Part shown: positions 1 to 13,600 of the stretch, piece by piece | Layout of the letters: the number at the start of each line of letters is the position of its first letter | How positions within the stretch are numbered: position 1 is the first letter of the stretch | NCBI RefSeq assembly: GCF_028476545.1 | Contig: NW_026732995.1 | Location: forward strand, 445,001 to 509,000 | DNA length: 64,000 bases | DNA from: Physella acuta | Lineage: Eukaryota; Mollusca; Gastropoda; Physidae | Direction: 5' to 3' | Program-made: the position numbers and the translations under genes | The notes under the pieces: model-generated | The model's input: the letters and a program-made list of their open reading frames with translations, nothing else | Databases searched by the model: none | What the model was told of the DNA's origin: nothing

Positions 1-1636
1 GGTAACTTAGGTAAACTTGTTACCCCAATGTCTTGTGTGGTAGCTTAGGTAAACTTGTTACCCCAATGTCTTGTGTGGTAGCTTAGGTAAACTTGTTACC
101 CCAATGTCTTGTTTGGTAGCTTAGGTAAACTTGTTACCCCAATGTCTTGTGTGGTAGCTTAGGTAAACTTGTTACCCCAATGTCTTGTGTGGTAGCTTAG
201 GTAAACTTGTTACCCCAATGTCTTGTGTGGTAGCTTAGGTAAACTTGTTACCCCAATGTCAGGTGTGGTAGCTTAGGTAAACTTGTTACCCCAATGTCTT
301 GTGTGGTAGCTTAGGTAAACTTGTTACCCCAATGTCTTGTGTGGTAGCTTAGGTAAACTTGTTACCTCAATGTCTTGTGTGGTAGCTTAGGTAAACATGT
401 TACCCCAATGTCAGGTGTGGTAGCATAGGTAAACATGTTACCCCAATGTCAGGTGTCATAGTAGAGGTAAACTTGTCATCCCAATGTCATGCATGGTAGC
501 TTAGGTAAACTTGTTACCCCAATGTCTTGTGTGGTAGCTTAGGTAAACTTGTTACCCCAATGTCTTGTGTGGTAGCTTAGGTAAACATGTTACCCCAATG
601 TCAGGTGTCATAGTAGAGGTAAACTTGTCATCCCAATGTCATGCGTGGTAGCTTAGGTAAACTTGTTACCCCAATGTCTTATATGGTAGCTTAGGTAAAC
701 TTGTTACCCCAATGTCATGTGTGGTAGCTTAGGTAAACTTGTTACCCCAATGTCTTGTGTGGTAGCTTAGGTAAACTTGTTACCCCAATGTCTTGTGTGG
801 TAGCTTAGGTAAACTTCTGTTACCCCAATGTCAGGTGTGGTAGCTTAGGTAAACTTGTTACCCCAATGTCATGCGTGGTAGCTTAGGTAAACTTGTTACC
901 CCAATGTCTTGTGTGGTAGCTTAGGTAAACTTGTTACCCCAATGTCAGGTGTGGTAGCTTAGGTAAACTTGTTACCCCAATGTCATGCGTGGTAGCTTAG
1001 GTAAACTTGTTACCCCAATGTCTTGTTTGGTAGCTTAGGTAAACTTGTTACCCCAATGTCTTGTATGGTAGCTTAGGTAAACTTGTTACCCCAATGTCTT
1101 GTGTGGTAGCTTAGGTAAACTTGTTACCCCAATGTCAGGTGTGGTAGCTTAGGTAAACTTGTTACCCCAATGTCTTGTGTGGTAGATAGGTAAACTTGTT
1201 ACCCCATTGTCAGGTGTGGTAGCTTAGGTAAACTTGTTACCCCAATGTCTTGTGTGGTAGATAGGTAAACTTGTTACCCCATTGTCAGGTGTGGTAGCTT
1301 AGGTAAACATGTTACCCCAATGTCAGGTGTCATAGTAGAGGTAAACTTGTCATCCCAATGTCATGCGTGGTAGCTTAGGTAAACTTGTTACCCCAATGTC
1401 AGGTGTGGTAGCTTAGGTAAACTTGTTACCCCAATGTCTTGTGTGGTAGCTTAGGTAAACTTGTTACCCCAATGTCTTGTGTGGTAGCTTAGGTAAACTT
1501 GTTACCCCAATGTCAGGTGTCATAGTAGAGGTAAACTTGTCATCCCAATGTCATGCATGGTAGCTTAGGTAAACTTGTTACCCCAATGTCTTGTGTGGTA
1601 GCTTAGGTAAACTTGTTACCCCAATGTCACGTGTCA
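1..1636. repeat. 38-bp minisatellite, about 43 units, intronic
   Basis: The unit is close to GGTAGCTTAGGTAAACTTGT followed by TACCCCAATGTCTTGTGT. A divergent variant with GTAGAGGTAAACTTGTCATC recurs about five times at irregular spacing. The array already runs at base 1, so it extends upstream. It ends about 33 bp before the acceptor at 1669. Each unit contains AG-GTAAAC, a donor-like string. Confidence 0.95.
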
Positions 1637-1669
1637 TACCAACTTAAGAAATGTGAGCTGATGTTGCAG

Positions 1670-4600
1670 GTGTCCCATCTGTATACAGCAGCAAGTTAAA
1701 GTTCCAGGCCAAGTACTCCATAGACTTTGTCATGAAAGAACTGAACCAGTCCATTCCCTCTATAGCAAGTGACACCAGCCTCAAGATTTTCAAGGTCATC
1801 CAGACCAGCACACCATCCCAGCCACCTTATGGTGTTCTTTTCACACCATGTAAAGTGACACCAAGGGTGAGTCGCAGTCAACTGTTTGTTCTGTGTTGCT
1901 AAAGTCACTCAAGTTAAATATCTGACAACATTAATTGTATTGTCTATGGCTGTGTTGTTGGTGTGATATATGGATAACTAGCTCTGGGACAGCTTAAAAA
2001 ATAATCTTAGTTGACTCTGATATATTGGCTTTCAAACATCTTTTAAATATAAAAATCTTGTAGAATAAATAATTTTTATTAAAATTATCTGTTTATTTTG
2101 GCACTGCTGCTGGTAACTATATATATGTGAAACAATTGTTTCTTCTATGTAAAATCCAGTAATGTATGTAGGCTAGAACTGTATGCTCTATATAAAATAT
2201 TGTATTAGGTTTAGAGCTGTTTTAAGAGTCAACATTTATAGAATCATGTTTTTTAATGTGAATTGTCACCAAGTTAGCAATATGAGTTTAAAAAAATACT
2301 AATTGAATGGTGCCTATAATATCAATCTAAATTTTTAAATTCTGTATTGTCACCTACAGGATATCCACATGAACAGGGTTCTGGAAAGTTTGGCTGCCAA
2401 TGGTGGTAAAGTTAATCTGATAGCCATTGGTCGAAGCATGGACCAATGGCATGACACAGTTCTGGAACATCAGGATATGATTCCCAACATTTCCAGCTCA
2501 GCATTAAAAGGTTTATTTTTTTTTGTTGTCAATTGTACACATCCATAGAGGTTTTTCAGTAGTGTTTTTACTCTGATTAAATCTTGAGACTCCAAAAAGC
2601 AAATATAAGCATAATGTCCTGCCCACAGCACCACCTGTTTATATACTGCCCACACCACCACCCACATATATGCTGCACATATACTGCTCACACCACCACC
2701 CGCATATATGCTGCACATATACTGCCCACACCACCACCCGCATATATGCTGCACATATACTGCCCACACCACCACCCGCATATATGCTGCACATATACTG
2801 CCCACACCACCACCCGCATATATGCTGCACATATACTGCTCACACCACTACCCGCATATATGCTGCACATATACTGCTCACACCACCACCTGCATATATG
2901 CTGCCCACACTGCCACCTGTTTATATACTGCCCACACCACCACCCACACATATGCTGCCCACACCACCACCCACACATACACTGGCCACACCACCACCCT
3001 CACAATGCTGCCCACACCACCACCACCTGTTCATATACTGCCCACACCACCACCATATGCTGGCCACACCTACAGCCACACATATGCTGGACACACCACC
3101 ACCCACACATATGTTGGCCACACCACCACCCACACATATGCTGCCCACACCACCACCCACACATACACTGGCCACACCACCACCCACACATATGTTGGCC
3201 ACACCACCACCCACACATATGCTGGACACACCACCACCCACACATATGTTGGCCACACCACCACCCACACATATGTTGGCCACACCACCACCCACACATA
3301 TGTTGGCCACACCACCACCCACACATATGCTGGACACACCACCACCCACACATATGCTGGACACACCACCACCACCTGTTCATATACTGCCCACACCACC
3401 ACCATATGCTGGCCACACCTACAGCCACACATATGCTGGACACACCACCACCCACACATATGTTGGCCACACCACCACCCACACATATGCTGCCCACACC
3501 ACCACCCACACATACACTGGCCACACCACCACCACCTGTTCATATACTGCCCACACCACCACCATATGCTGGCCACACCTACAGCCACACATATGCTGGA
3601 CACACCACCACCCACACATATGTTGGCCACACCACCACCCACACATATGCTGCCCACACCACCACCCACACATACACTGGCCACACCACCACCCACACAT
3701 ATGCTGCCCACACCACCACCCACACATATGTTGGCCACACCATCACCCCCACATATGTGGCCCACACCACCACCCACACATATGCTGACCACACCACCAC
3801 CCACACATATGCTGCCCACACCACCACCCACACATATGCTGGCCACACCACCACCCACACATATGCTGACCACACCACCACCCACACATATGCTGGCCAC
3901 ACCACCACCCACAGATATGTTGGCCACATACCACCCACACATATGTTGGCCACACCACCACCCCCACATATGCTGACAACAGCCATAGAACTTGTTTCAG
4001 TGAGCTGTACAATGTGTGTCCCATCTTGTATTGACCTAAGGTCACCCTACTGTTTCAGGCTACAGAATGAACCAGAAGTTCCAGCTCCAGATGCCAGACA
4101 CAGACAGTAAGGTCAGTGAGCCAGGCAACCTGAAGTCTGCTGAGAAGGACTTTGTACCCAGGCAGAGGCTGATTATCATTACGTGTGAGAAAAAAGAGGT
4201 AAAGGACAAATTATGTGAGCATGGCTCAACCAAGACTTGATTCATCAGATGTAAACAAACATTATCCAAATATTTTTTGTTTAACTAACACAATATATTT
4301 CAGCTGTCTCTATTATTGTACAACTGGTCCAATGAGCAGCAGTTCTCCATAGAAAAAACAACCAAAAGGCTAATAGAGTGGAACAACGCGCGTTCCTTTG
4401 TGCTGAACAGCATCTTGGCCCAGAAAATGGGTTTGTTTCATCACTTCCAGTTTACTGAGCTACAATATGCAACAGTGAGTCCATCCATTTGCTTCCTTTC
4501 TAAACACTTTCTTCACAATATAATTCTGTATTTATAATATGACCTTTCAAATTTATATTTTAACATTTTTTATCACGTTATGACTTCATTATTTACAACA

Positions 4601-7600
4601 TTCACTTGAAATAATTTTATTTTTAAAGAATTATAAAAAAGTGCAAACAATCCATTTTTTTTTCAAATATACCGACAAACTTAAGTTATTGGAAAAAAAA
4701 AAATTTCTTTCCAGTCTAAGAATACACTCATTCAGATAACCTCTCAATCCACTCCTAAAACTTAATTCACAAAGATGAATTCTCATTCCTCTCCTAAAAC
4801 TTTATTCATGCTAATGAATTCTCTCCTGCCTAACTATGAATCAATTCACTCAGTTAATTATCTGGATCTATACACTTAGATTAATCGCCCCATCCATCTA
4901 TCAGAATCCATTGATTGAGAGAATTTCTCTTATCCCAGACTCAGAATCCATTCACTCAGTCCCCTGGAGAAGTGGAAAGTTTAATACGTAACCACACCCC
5001 GCGGGACTTTCAGAGGAGGAATAGCAGTATGTCAGTGAAGGAAAGAGAAAAGTCAGGCCACCGTCCAATCAAGAGAATCATACCGTTTGACCAGACCTAC
5101 AAGATGATTGTGCCACCCAAGCACCTGAATAAGATAACGGTTAGACTGACACTAGACCCAGTCAGTCGCCATGGGATACCAACACAGGAGCTTAGAGCTC
5201 AGTCTAGACAAGGTGGGTCAAACCCTGTGCTGGTGTCATATGGTTCTCCCTTACCTCTTATGTGGCTTCAAGTGTTAGCACACCACAGTTTGTTACTTGA
5301 GTTTGCTGTAGTGGTAACAAAAGAAATCCATTGCTTAAACTTGTTTTGTTGCTGAAAGATATGGAACTTTGGAATAAGAAAAGTGTGAGGGTGGGGATTT
5401 TTAAGAAGGCGTAACGAATGGATCCAATAATACACAGTTCAAGTTCAACTATAATTGTTCTTTATTATATATATGTTCAAGTTTACTATTTACTTCTACT
5501 ACTGACTGTTCACTATACTACTAACTCCCATGACCAATCCTAACACTAACTGTTCTCTACATTCTACAATCTAACACCTTCTACCTCGCTAGCTAATCAT
5601 GATCTACCTAACTATCTACATTCTCGGCCGTCTCTGACCGCTACCTAACCCTTCTGGCCTATCGCTCTACTGCCCCACGCCTCAGTGGTCAGCTGACCAT
5701 ACCACGTGACCGGTCAGTCTCTGAATTTTCATTGGTCTACCTCTGACTAACACGCTAAAGCCTATTTCTGCTATCTACCTGGCTTCGACGCAACATTGCG
5801 TCATCACATATCTCCCTCCCTTTCTGTAGCTGACAAATTATATTTTTCAGCGTCTGCTACTAATCTAATACATCAACAACTATCTGTCTTACTACTCTAT
5901 TCTATCCCTAACATCAATCATATAAATCAAATACAAAATGGGACAGCACAGTTTACAAAAACACAAAATCTTGTGTCTGTGTTCCTGAAAAAAAAATGTC
6001 ATTGTTCTAGTTTTTGTGTAAGTATCCTGACGTCTGTGGTGTCTCTGCTTGATAATGTATGTCTATGTTATGGTTTGATTGAATCTAATCATGTGTAACT
6101 CAGTTCTGGTTAGGTTGTCGTGTACTGGCCTTGAGCTAATCTTAGTAGAATGTGTAACTGGTTGAACGGGCTCTGCGAGCAGTGTAAGTGTATGTGTAAG
6201 TGTTATGTAATTGTTGGCGTTCCTCTGTGGTGGGTGGGTTGTGGCGAGTTTTGATGTACATTCCCGTGAGGCGGGTGTAGGCGTAACTTTCGTTGGTCAA
6301 TGTGATGACGCAACAATCTCATCTCAACGCTGGTTGAGACGTCCACGTAGAGTGGTTATACGATGAACTGGAGCTGTCTGATGCGGTGACGAACAATGAC
6401 GTAACTTTCCGACGCTGGGAACTTGGACGATGGGTCTTCTACCCTTTGTATGTGCCGACGTAGGTGTACGTAGCTGGCGGTCTGTTATTCAACTCCAGTG
6501 CGGGGGCGAAGCGGTGGCGATGCGTCCGCTGTCTTGACCAGGGCAATTCTCTGTTCAGCAGGGCTGTTCGCTGTCCAGGTAATTCAACGTAATCAGGTGG
6601 CGGCATTCTTTGAAGTGTCTGCTTCATCTCGTCTCATTCTGTATAACGCTGGTGGGTCTGAAATTGTATTACGAGACTATAAGCAATGGCTTTACGTGAC
6701 TATCTTAGTGCCCGCGCAGACAAGTATTCAGACAGAGGTACCTTCCATTAAAAAAAAAAAACCTCAATCCCAAATTTATACGTGCTGAACATTTGTCTGG
6801 CGGTATAACAAACATTAAAAAATACATTACAAGTATAACATTACAAAAATAACCAAATAAAAAAATCAGTACACTCTAATCTAACAGCAATCTGTAAAGC
6901 CTAATAAACTCAATAGACGTAAACACTACTAGAGCATAGAAATAGCTTCACAAAAAGAATAGACATGTGAGTGTGTATCGTGCCATTTCAACACGTGATC
7001 ATATAGTGGAGCAGCTCTCACTAACTGACTTCTGACAAAAAAACTGGCTGGCTTGACTTAATGACTGACTTCACTTTTGACTTCAGTAACTTGACTTATT
7101 TCACTTTGACTTCAGTAACTCGACTGACTTCAGTAACTTGACTTATTTCACTTCGACGACTTCAATTACTTCAACTTGACGACTAACTTCACTTTGAAGA
7201 CTAACTTGACCTCGACGACTTCACTTCAATTCAACTTAAAAGACTTCACTGACCGACTTAAACTTCGACGACTTTAACGTCTTCACTTTGACTTCAAAGA
7301 CTTTTCCTTGACTTCAACTACTTCAATATGACTTCAAAGACTTCACTTTGACTTCAACGACTTCAATATGACTTCAAATAATTCACTTTGACTTCAACAA
7401 CTTCAATATGACTTCAAAGACTTCACTTTGACTTCAACAACTTCAATATGACTTCAAAAACTTCAACGACATCACTTTGACTTCAAAGACTTCACTATAA
7501 CTTCGACGAGTTCACTTCTTTACTATGACCTCAACGACTTTAATATAACTTCAAAGACTTTTCTTTGACTGCAACATGACTTCAACTACGTCACTATGAC

Positions 7601-10600
7601 CTCAACTACGACTTTAACAACATTGACTGACTTGACTGACTTCAAATAACTTCTTTGACTTCAGTTCTGACTTAGATTAACAGAAAAAAAAAACTCGACT
7701 TGACTTTAGTCCGTTGTTCAAAAACATTCGTGGGGGCGTTCCGGGTCAAATTCTATCCAGGCCTTAATATACCACACTAGGGCCGATAGGGCGGGGCTCG
7801 GTGTGTACAAAGGTGTTGTGAGCTTTCACATGGTCTATGATTACTATACTTGTGTTTGTGTAGGTGTGTTGATGGGGTCATCTGGTTTAAGGCTGACCAG
7901 GAGTAACAGTACTGTTTGTCTGCTATCAAATTCCTTGTTACATATTCCTCTGATTCATTGTTTACTGATTTCTCTAATCTCAGCAATCTATTACTGACTG
8001 TGTCGTTCTGCATCCCTAAGTTAAGAACATCTGCACCAATCTCGGTAGTCTTTCTAGAATGATCATCAATAACCTCGTTAACTTTTTCTATCAACTTGCC
8101 CGTTTTGAATTGCATCTCGTCTACTTTTGTGTCTACTTTTTCGTTGTCTCGAATACTGGGCTGCTTGTTTATTTGTTGCTTGTGGTTCATAAATTCTACA
8201 TTAAACTGCTTCACTCCTGTAATGTTGCCTAATATCATATCGTATGGCCCGTTTTTGAAAACAGCTGCTTCAACTGTTTTACACGCTGAGGGTGTGGCTA
8301 TGGTGACTATGGCTGTTGGCCAAACATATGTGCTGCCTCTTGAACTGTGAACACGTTGTGTTCTGCCTGTGTATTGATGGTGTTGTACGAATGTGTTACG
8401 TACTGCCACTGTGGAGCATAGTGTATCCCTAATTGCTGTGGCGTATCTGTTATTGACTTTTGATGTAAATATGTCTGTTCTTCTACTGGCTTCTGTAAAC
8501 GATGACATAAAAGCTTTTCTATTTATCTGTCTATATTTTGGTCTGTTGCGTTGTGCATCTTGTTGGCGTCTATCATAATATCGTATTCTGCAATTTATTT
8601 GTTTGTGGCCTGTTCTATTACAATAGTAGCATTTGACACTGTACTTGTGTTTTTGTTGACTGTAGTTAATCTGAATGGTGTGATTTGCCGTATTACGTTT
8701 TTGGAGTGTAGGCCTATGTGGTGTTTCACTTTTTGTAGTAGGTATTTCGCTTGCTTCACTGGACGTGTCATCTGAATCTGAGTCGTAGGAATAGTAAAAT
8801 GCTGGTTCGGCTATCTGGTTGTTTTTATTTGTATCTAAACTTTGCACCATTTCTTGTTTGGCTTGGCGAAGTTCTCTCATTTTTTCTATTTCTTTACGAA
8901 TTCTTTCTGTTTCTTCTTTAATTCCGGCAATATATGTTTCTGCTTCTCTTTGTTTCTCTGCTAACTCGGCATCTATCTTTGCATCATATTCTTCTTCAGT
9001 CAACAAGGAATCTGGATCTCCGGTTACCTTGTAATCTACAATTCTATTGATCAAATCTTCCATAGCATCTGGATCATCTAGAGTTTTTACGTCAAATTCT
9101 TTAACAGTTAATAACCAGTCTCGATTTTCTGTTGTCGTGTATTGTCCAAGCCTAATAATCAATTCATCCAGAATATCTGGATCCTCAATAGTTCTTGTTT
9201 TGTGTTCCATTTTAACTGTATTCTGAACATTTGTGTATAGCAACAAGTCATCAATTCTACCTGACTCTTCTAGGCCTGACTTGAGCTCAGTTTTAGTGCC
9301 CACTTCGTACAATGGAGGCATTTTTAAGGGTAGTGTGGTTGAAGAAACAGATAAGAAAGAGGCAGAAAAATCGCTGGTACCAAATATCCAGCACGAGTCT
9401 AAACCCAAACGTTTAAAAAAATTTTGGAAGGTACTTATCTTTTTGGACATGTAGACTGTTTCCTTGTGTTGTTAATCCAAACTCGTTCCGGTTGAAGAAA
9501 CCCGTTGTTGTGTTGAGTTGAAGAAAGCTGTACACCAGTCGTACTCCGTCATGAATAGCTGATATACGTTCTTTCCCTTACTCACCCCGCAGCTCCACCA
9601 GATGTGAGGGTGGGGATTTTTAAGAAGGCGTAACGAATGGATCCAATAATACACAGTTCAAGTTCAACTATAATTGTTCTTTATTATATATATGTTCAAG
9701 TTTACTATTTACTTCTACTACTGACTGTTCACTATACTACTAACTCCCATGACCAATCCTAACACTAACTGTTCTCTACATTCTACAATCTAACACCTTC
9801 TACCTCGCTAGCTAATCATGATCTACCTAACTATCTACATTCTCGGCCGTCTCTGACCGCTACCTAACCCTTCTGGCCTATCGCTCTACTGCCCCACGCC
9901 TCAGTGGTCAGCTGACCATACCACGTGACCGGTCAGTCTCTGAATTTTCATTGGTCTACCTCTGACTAACACGCTAAAGCCTATTTCTGCTATCTACCTG
10001 GCTTCGACGCAACATTGCGTCATCACAAAAAGCTTTAAAAAATGAATGTAGTTATCATATGACTTGTTTGATTGTTTCAATTTGTTTCCTCTCACCCCTC
10101 AAATATTTGCCAAGCTTTGACCCATCCTATAAGTTGAGTGTTTTCTCTCTTCTTTCTAATCATCTCCTTGAATGGTTTTTAATTAATGTCTCAAGATAAA
10201 TTTAATTTTAGAAAATGTAAACTGGCAACACTTAGCTTTATCTTAGGGTATTTTTGTTTTACTTTCCAAAATTTAAATAAATGAAATAGAATTTACAAAA
10301 TTTCGAGTACATTAACCTATGCAATAATTTTATAATAATTTTGAATTTAACATAAAAAATAAACATGCAATCATAAAAAACCTGAGCCTCAGAAGACACC
10401 TCTTATTTGTTCCTTTTTAAAACAGACATTTTTCAACAATTATTAGTCCCATGTTTTCTATTAAAATTAAATAAATAGCCTTACTATTCCCTCTTGAATT
10501 TTTTGTTTAAAAACATATTCATGTCATTTCCTCGTGTAATCAAAGTAAACCAATGTTTGAGTCAACATTTCCTCATGTAATCAAAGTAAACCAATGTTTG

Positions 10601-13600
10601 AGTCAACATTTCCTCATGTAATCAAAGTAAACCAATGTTTGAGTCAACATTTCCTCATGTAATCAAAGTAAACCAATGTTTGAGTCAACATTTCCTCATG
10701 TAATCAAAGTAAACTAATGTTTGAGTCAACATTTCCTCATGTAATCAAAGTAAACCAATGTTTGAGTCAACATTTCCTCATGTAATGACACTAGACAAAC
10801 AGCAGACGTCAGCTAGCCGCAAAGATTTGGCTGAAGAGAAGGTCCTGCTGGTCAACATCAAGGATCCTGTCTTTCAACATGGCCACCAGTTGACTGAGGC
10901 ACAGAGAGCAGTTTTTGAAGGTAAAATTTGGCAAGCAGGTTTCTCATGGTTTATTTACCCTTGTCGTCTTCCCTTCTCTTTCCCCCTCCCCCCTTGCTGC
11001 CTCTACCTGTTGTTGGCCATTATGTATGAAATTGTAAATTTTTTACTCCCTTACATTTTGCTTTGAGTTTTAAGCTATGCCCACCATTGAGTTTATATTT
11101 TTCCTTCAACCTTTACAAGAAGAAATTTTTATTTCTCTAGAGGAAGATCACAGCAAGTTGTACTCATTGTATCTTGGCTTCTTACAGATGAGTGGTAAAA
11201 ATAAAGCAAACCCACCTATAATGGTGAGTATGTAACTTAACAAGTAACACAAGCACTTTGGGGTGGAGGTTTATCAGTTTCTTGTGTTTTGATATATATG
11301 GTGGAGTTGTAGTTTATATTTTTTGGTATACAAAAAAATGTGTGTCTGTATTTATTCATTACAACACCTTTATCCAATCACCATGAAACTGTAGGAAGTT
11401 GTTGATTACTCCAGCATTAATTAGCCTACATTCATTATGATTTTAAAGAGTGCCCTAGCTGTTGGGCTACTATAATTGATGACTAAACCAAATGAGGGGT
11501 GGCACCCTGCAGCCCTAGGGTAGTGTAAGCAGTCTGTCTATCCCTAGGACAACTGGGCTGTACAGTGGACTATCCAGCACCCTAACAACAAAGATAGGAA
11601 AACAGTAGTTCTGACATTGTTTACATTTAAATATCTTGAGTTCTGATCAACCAAAAAATGATAAATTTGGTGTCTAGGAATCATGCTGATATTTTAATGT
11701 CACCCCACATAGAAATGGGGTTTAAGGAATGTCTTGGTAAATTACTTAACAACATTATTTACATTCCTTTCATCTTATATTGCAGACAGGCTTCTACAAC
11801 CATTGTTTTTGTAGAATCTAATTCTTTTGCTGAACTTTACCAACAGGAAGACTATTTGATGCAACTGAAGCGCTCATGTCGGCTGTTCCATTACTGTGCC
11901 ACTCCCCTGATATTTTCCTCCTCCTGGCGCCAGAGTGTGGTACAGAAGACAACATGTAAGACTGACAAGTCCAGGCAGGACAACAATCCAGCTTCAACAT
12001 ACAACATTTTAAATGCTACAGCAGGGCTGATAGCAGGGGGCACACCCACAACACCAGACAGGACCCACAAAACTGTAAGTCAATTTACCTGAGGCTCGTG
12101 AGTCAATTTACCTGAGGCTGACAAAAGTGTGAGTCAATTTACCTGAGGCTCACAAAACTGTGAGTCAATTTACCTGAGGCTTGTGAGTCAATTTACCTGA
12201 GGCTTGTGAGTCAATTTACCTGAGGCTTGTGAGTCAATTTACCTGAGGCTTGTGAGTCAATTTACCTGAGGCTCACAAAACTGTGAGTCAATTTACCTGA
12301 GGCTTGTGAGTCAATTTACCTGAGGCTTGTGAGTCAATTTACCTGAAGCTTGTGAGTCAATTTACCTGAGGCTGACAAAACTGTGAGTCAGTTTACCTGA
12401 GGCTTGTGAGTCAATTTACCTGAGGCTTGTGAGTCAATTTACCTGAGGCTTGTGAGTCAGTTTACCTGAGGCTCACAAAACTGTCAGTCAATTTACCTGA
12501 GGCTCACAAAACTGTGAGTCAATTTACCTGAGGCTCACAAAACTGTGAGTCAATTTACCTGAGGCTCACAAAACTGTGAGTCACTTTACCTGAGGCTCAC
12601 AAAACTGTGAGTCAATTTACCTGAGGCTCACAAAACTGTCAGTCAATTTACCTGAGGCTCACAAAACTGTGAGTCAATTTACCATTTTTCACTACAATGT
12701 TCATCATCAATGGTGACCAAGTTAGCCTATCTGTCTGTAGAATTTATTTTTCCTTGTTAACAATACTCTAAACAATACCTTCATGTTGATTGTGTACAGA
12801 TGTCTGAACTGTCCAATGCTGTTTGTTGTTTATTGATGAAGAATAAGTTGAGTCATATTTTTCATGTCATCAGTTTCCCAATCTGTTGCCTGTACCAAGT
12901 CCTGTCAGTGTAAGTCATACACTGCATGGCCACACTATCAGCATGGCCAATGTTTTCTTGTTTCAGCATGGCCATTGTTTCCTTATTTCAGCATGGCCAT
13001 TGTTTCCTTATTTCAGCATGGCCATTGTTTCCTTATTTCAGCATGGCCATTGTTTCCTTATTTCAGCATGGCCATTGTTTCCTTATTTCAGCATGGCCAT
13101 TGTTTCCTTATTTCAGCATGGCCAATGTTTCCTTATTTCAGCATGGCCATTGTTTCCTTATTTCAGCATGGCCATTGTTTCCTTATTTCAGCATGGCCAT
13201 TGTTTCCTTATTTCAGCATGGCCAATGTTTCCTTATTTCAGCATGGCCATTGTTTCCTTATTTCAGCATGGCCATTGTTTCCTTATTTCAGCATGGCCAT
13301 TGTTTCCTTATTTCAGCATGGCCATTGTTTCCTTATTTCAGCATGGCCATTGTTTCCTTATTTCAGCATGGCCATTGTTTCCTTATTTCAGCATGGCCAT
13401 TGTTTCCTTATTTCAGCATGGCCATTGTTTCCTTATTTCAGCATGGCCATTGTTTCCTTATTTCAGCATGGCCAATGTTTCCTTATTTCAGCATGGCCAT
13501 TGTTTCCTTATTTCAGCATGGCCATTTTGTCATTATTTTAGCATTCCCATTAATCACATGTATTTTGTTTTGTATAGAGATAGGCTACTGTAATAGCAAA

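Larger units (their letters stand above)
5384..10027 (-). mobile_element. Full-length gag-only LTR retrotransposon, antisense in an SZT2 intron
   Basis: Two 425-bp direct repeats (5384-5808 and 9603-10027) bound the element. They start TG and end CA and read as identical by eye. The 5-bp sequence AAAAG is duplicated at 5379-5383 and 10028-10032. The element reads on the minus strand: 5' LTR at the right, a primer-binding site near 9585-9600, a gag-like frame at 7777-9450, and a purine-rich tract next to the left LTR. No protease, reverse transcriptase or integrase is recognisable, so it looks like a structurally whole but non-autonomous element mobilised by a relative. Matching LTRs imply a very recent insertion. 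The superfamily (Ty3 or BEL-like) cannot be settled without pol; the 5-bp duplication fits either. Confidence 0.93.

Noticed and set aside
2584-4110. Long His/Pro/Thr-rich plus-strand frame of about 500 codons
   Set aside because: It runs through the 27/38-bp array, all three forward frames are open, and it ignores the acceptor at 4059. Repeat artefact.
7803-9454. Plus-strand frames of 60-85 codons opposite the gag-like frame
   Set aside because: Shadows of the minus-strand 557-codon frame.
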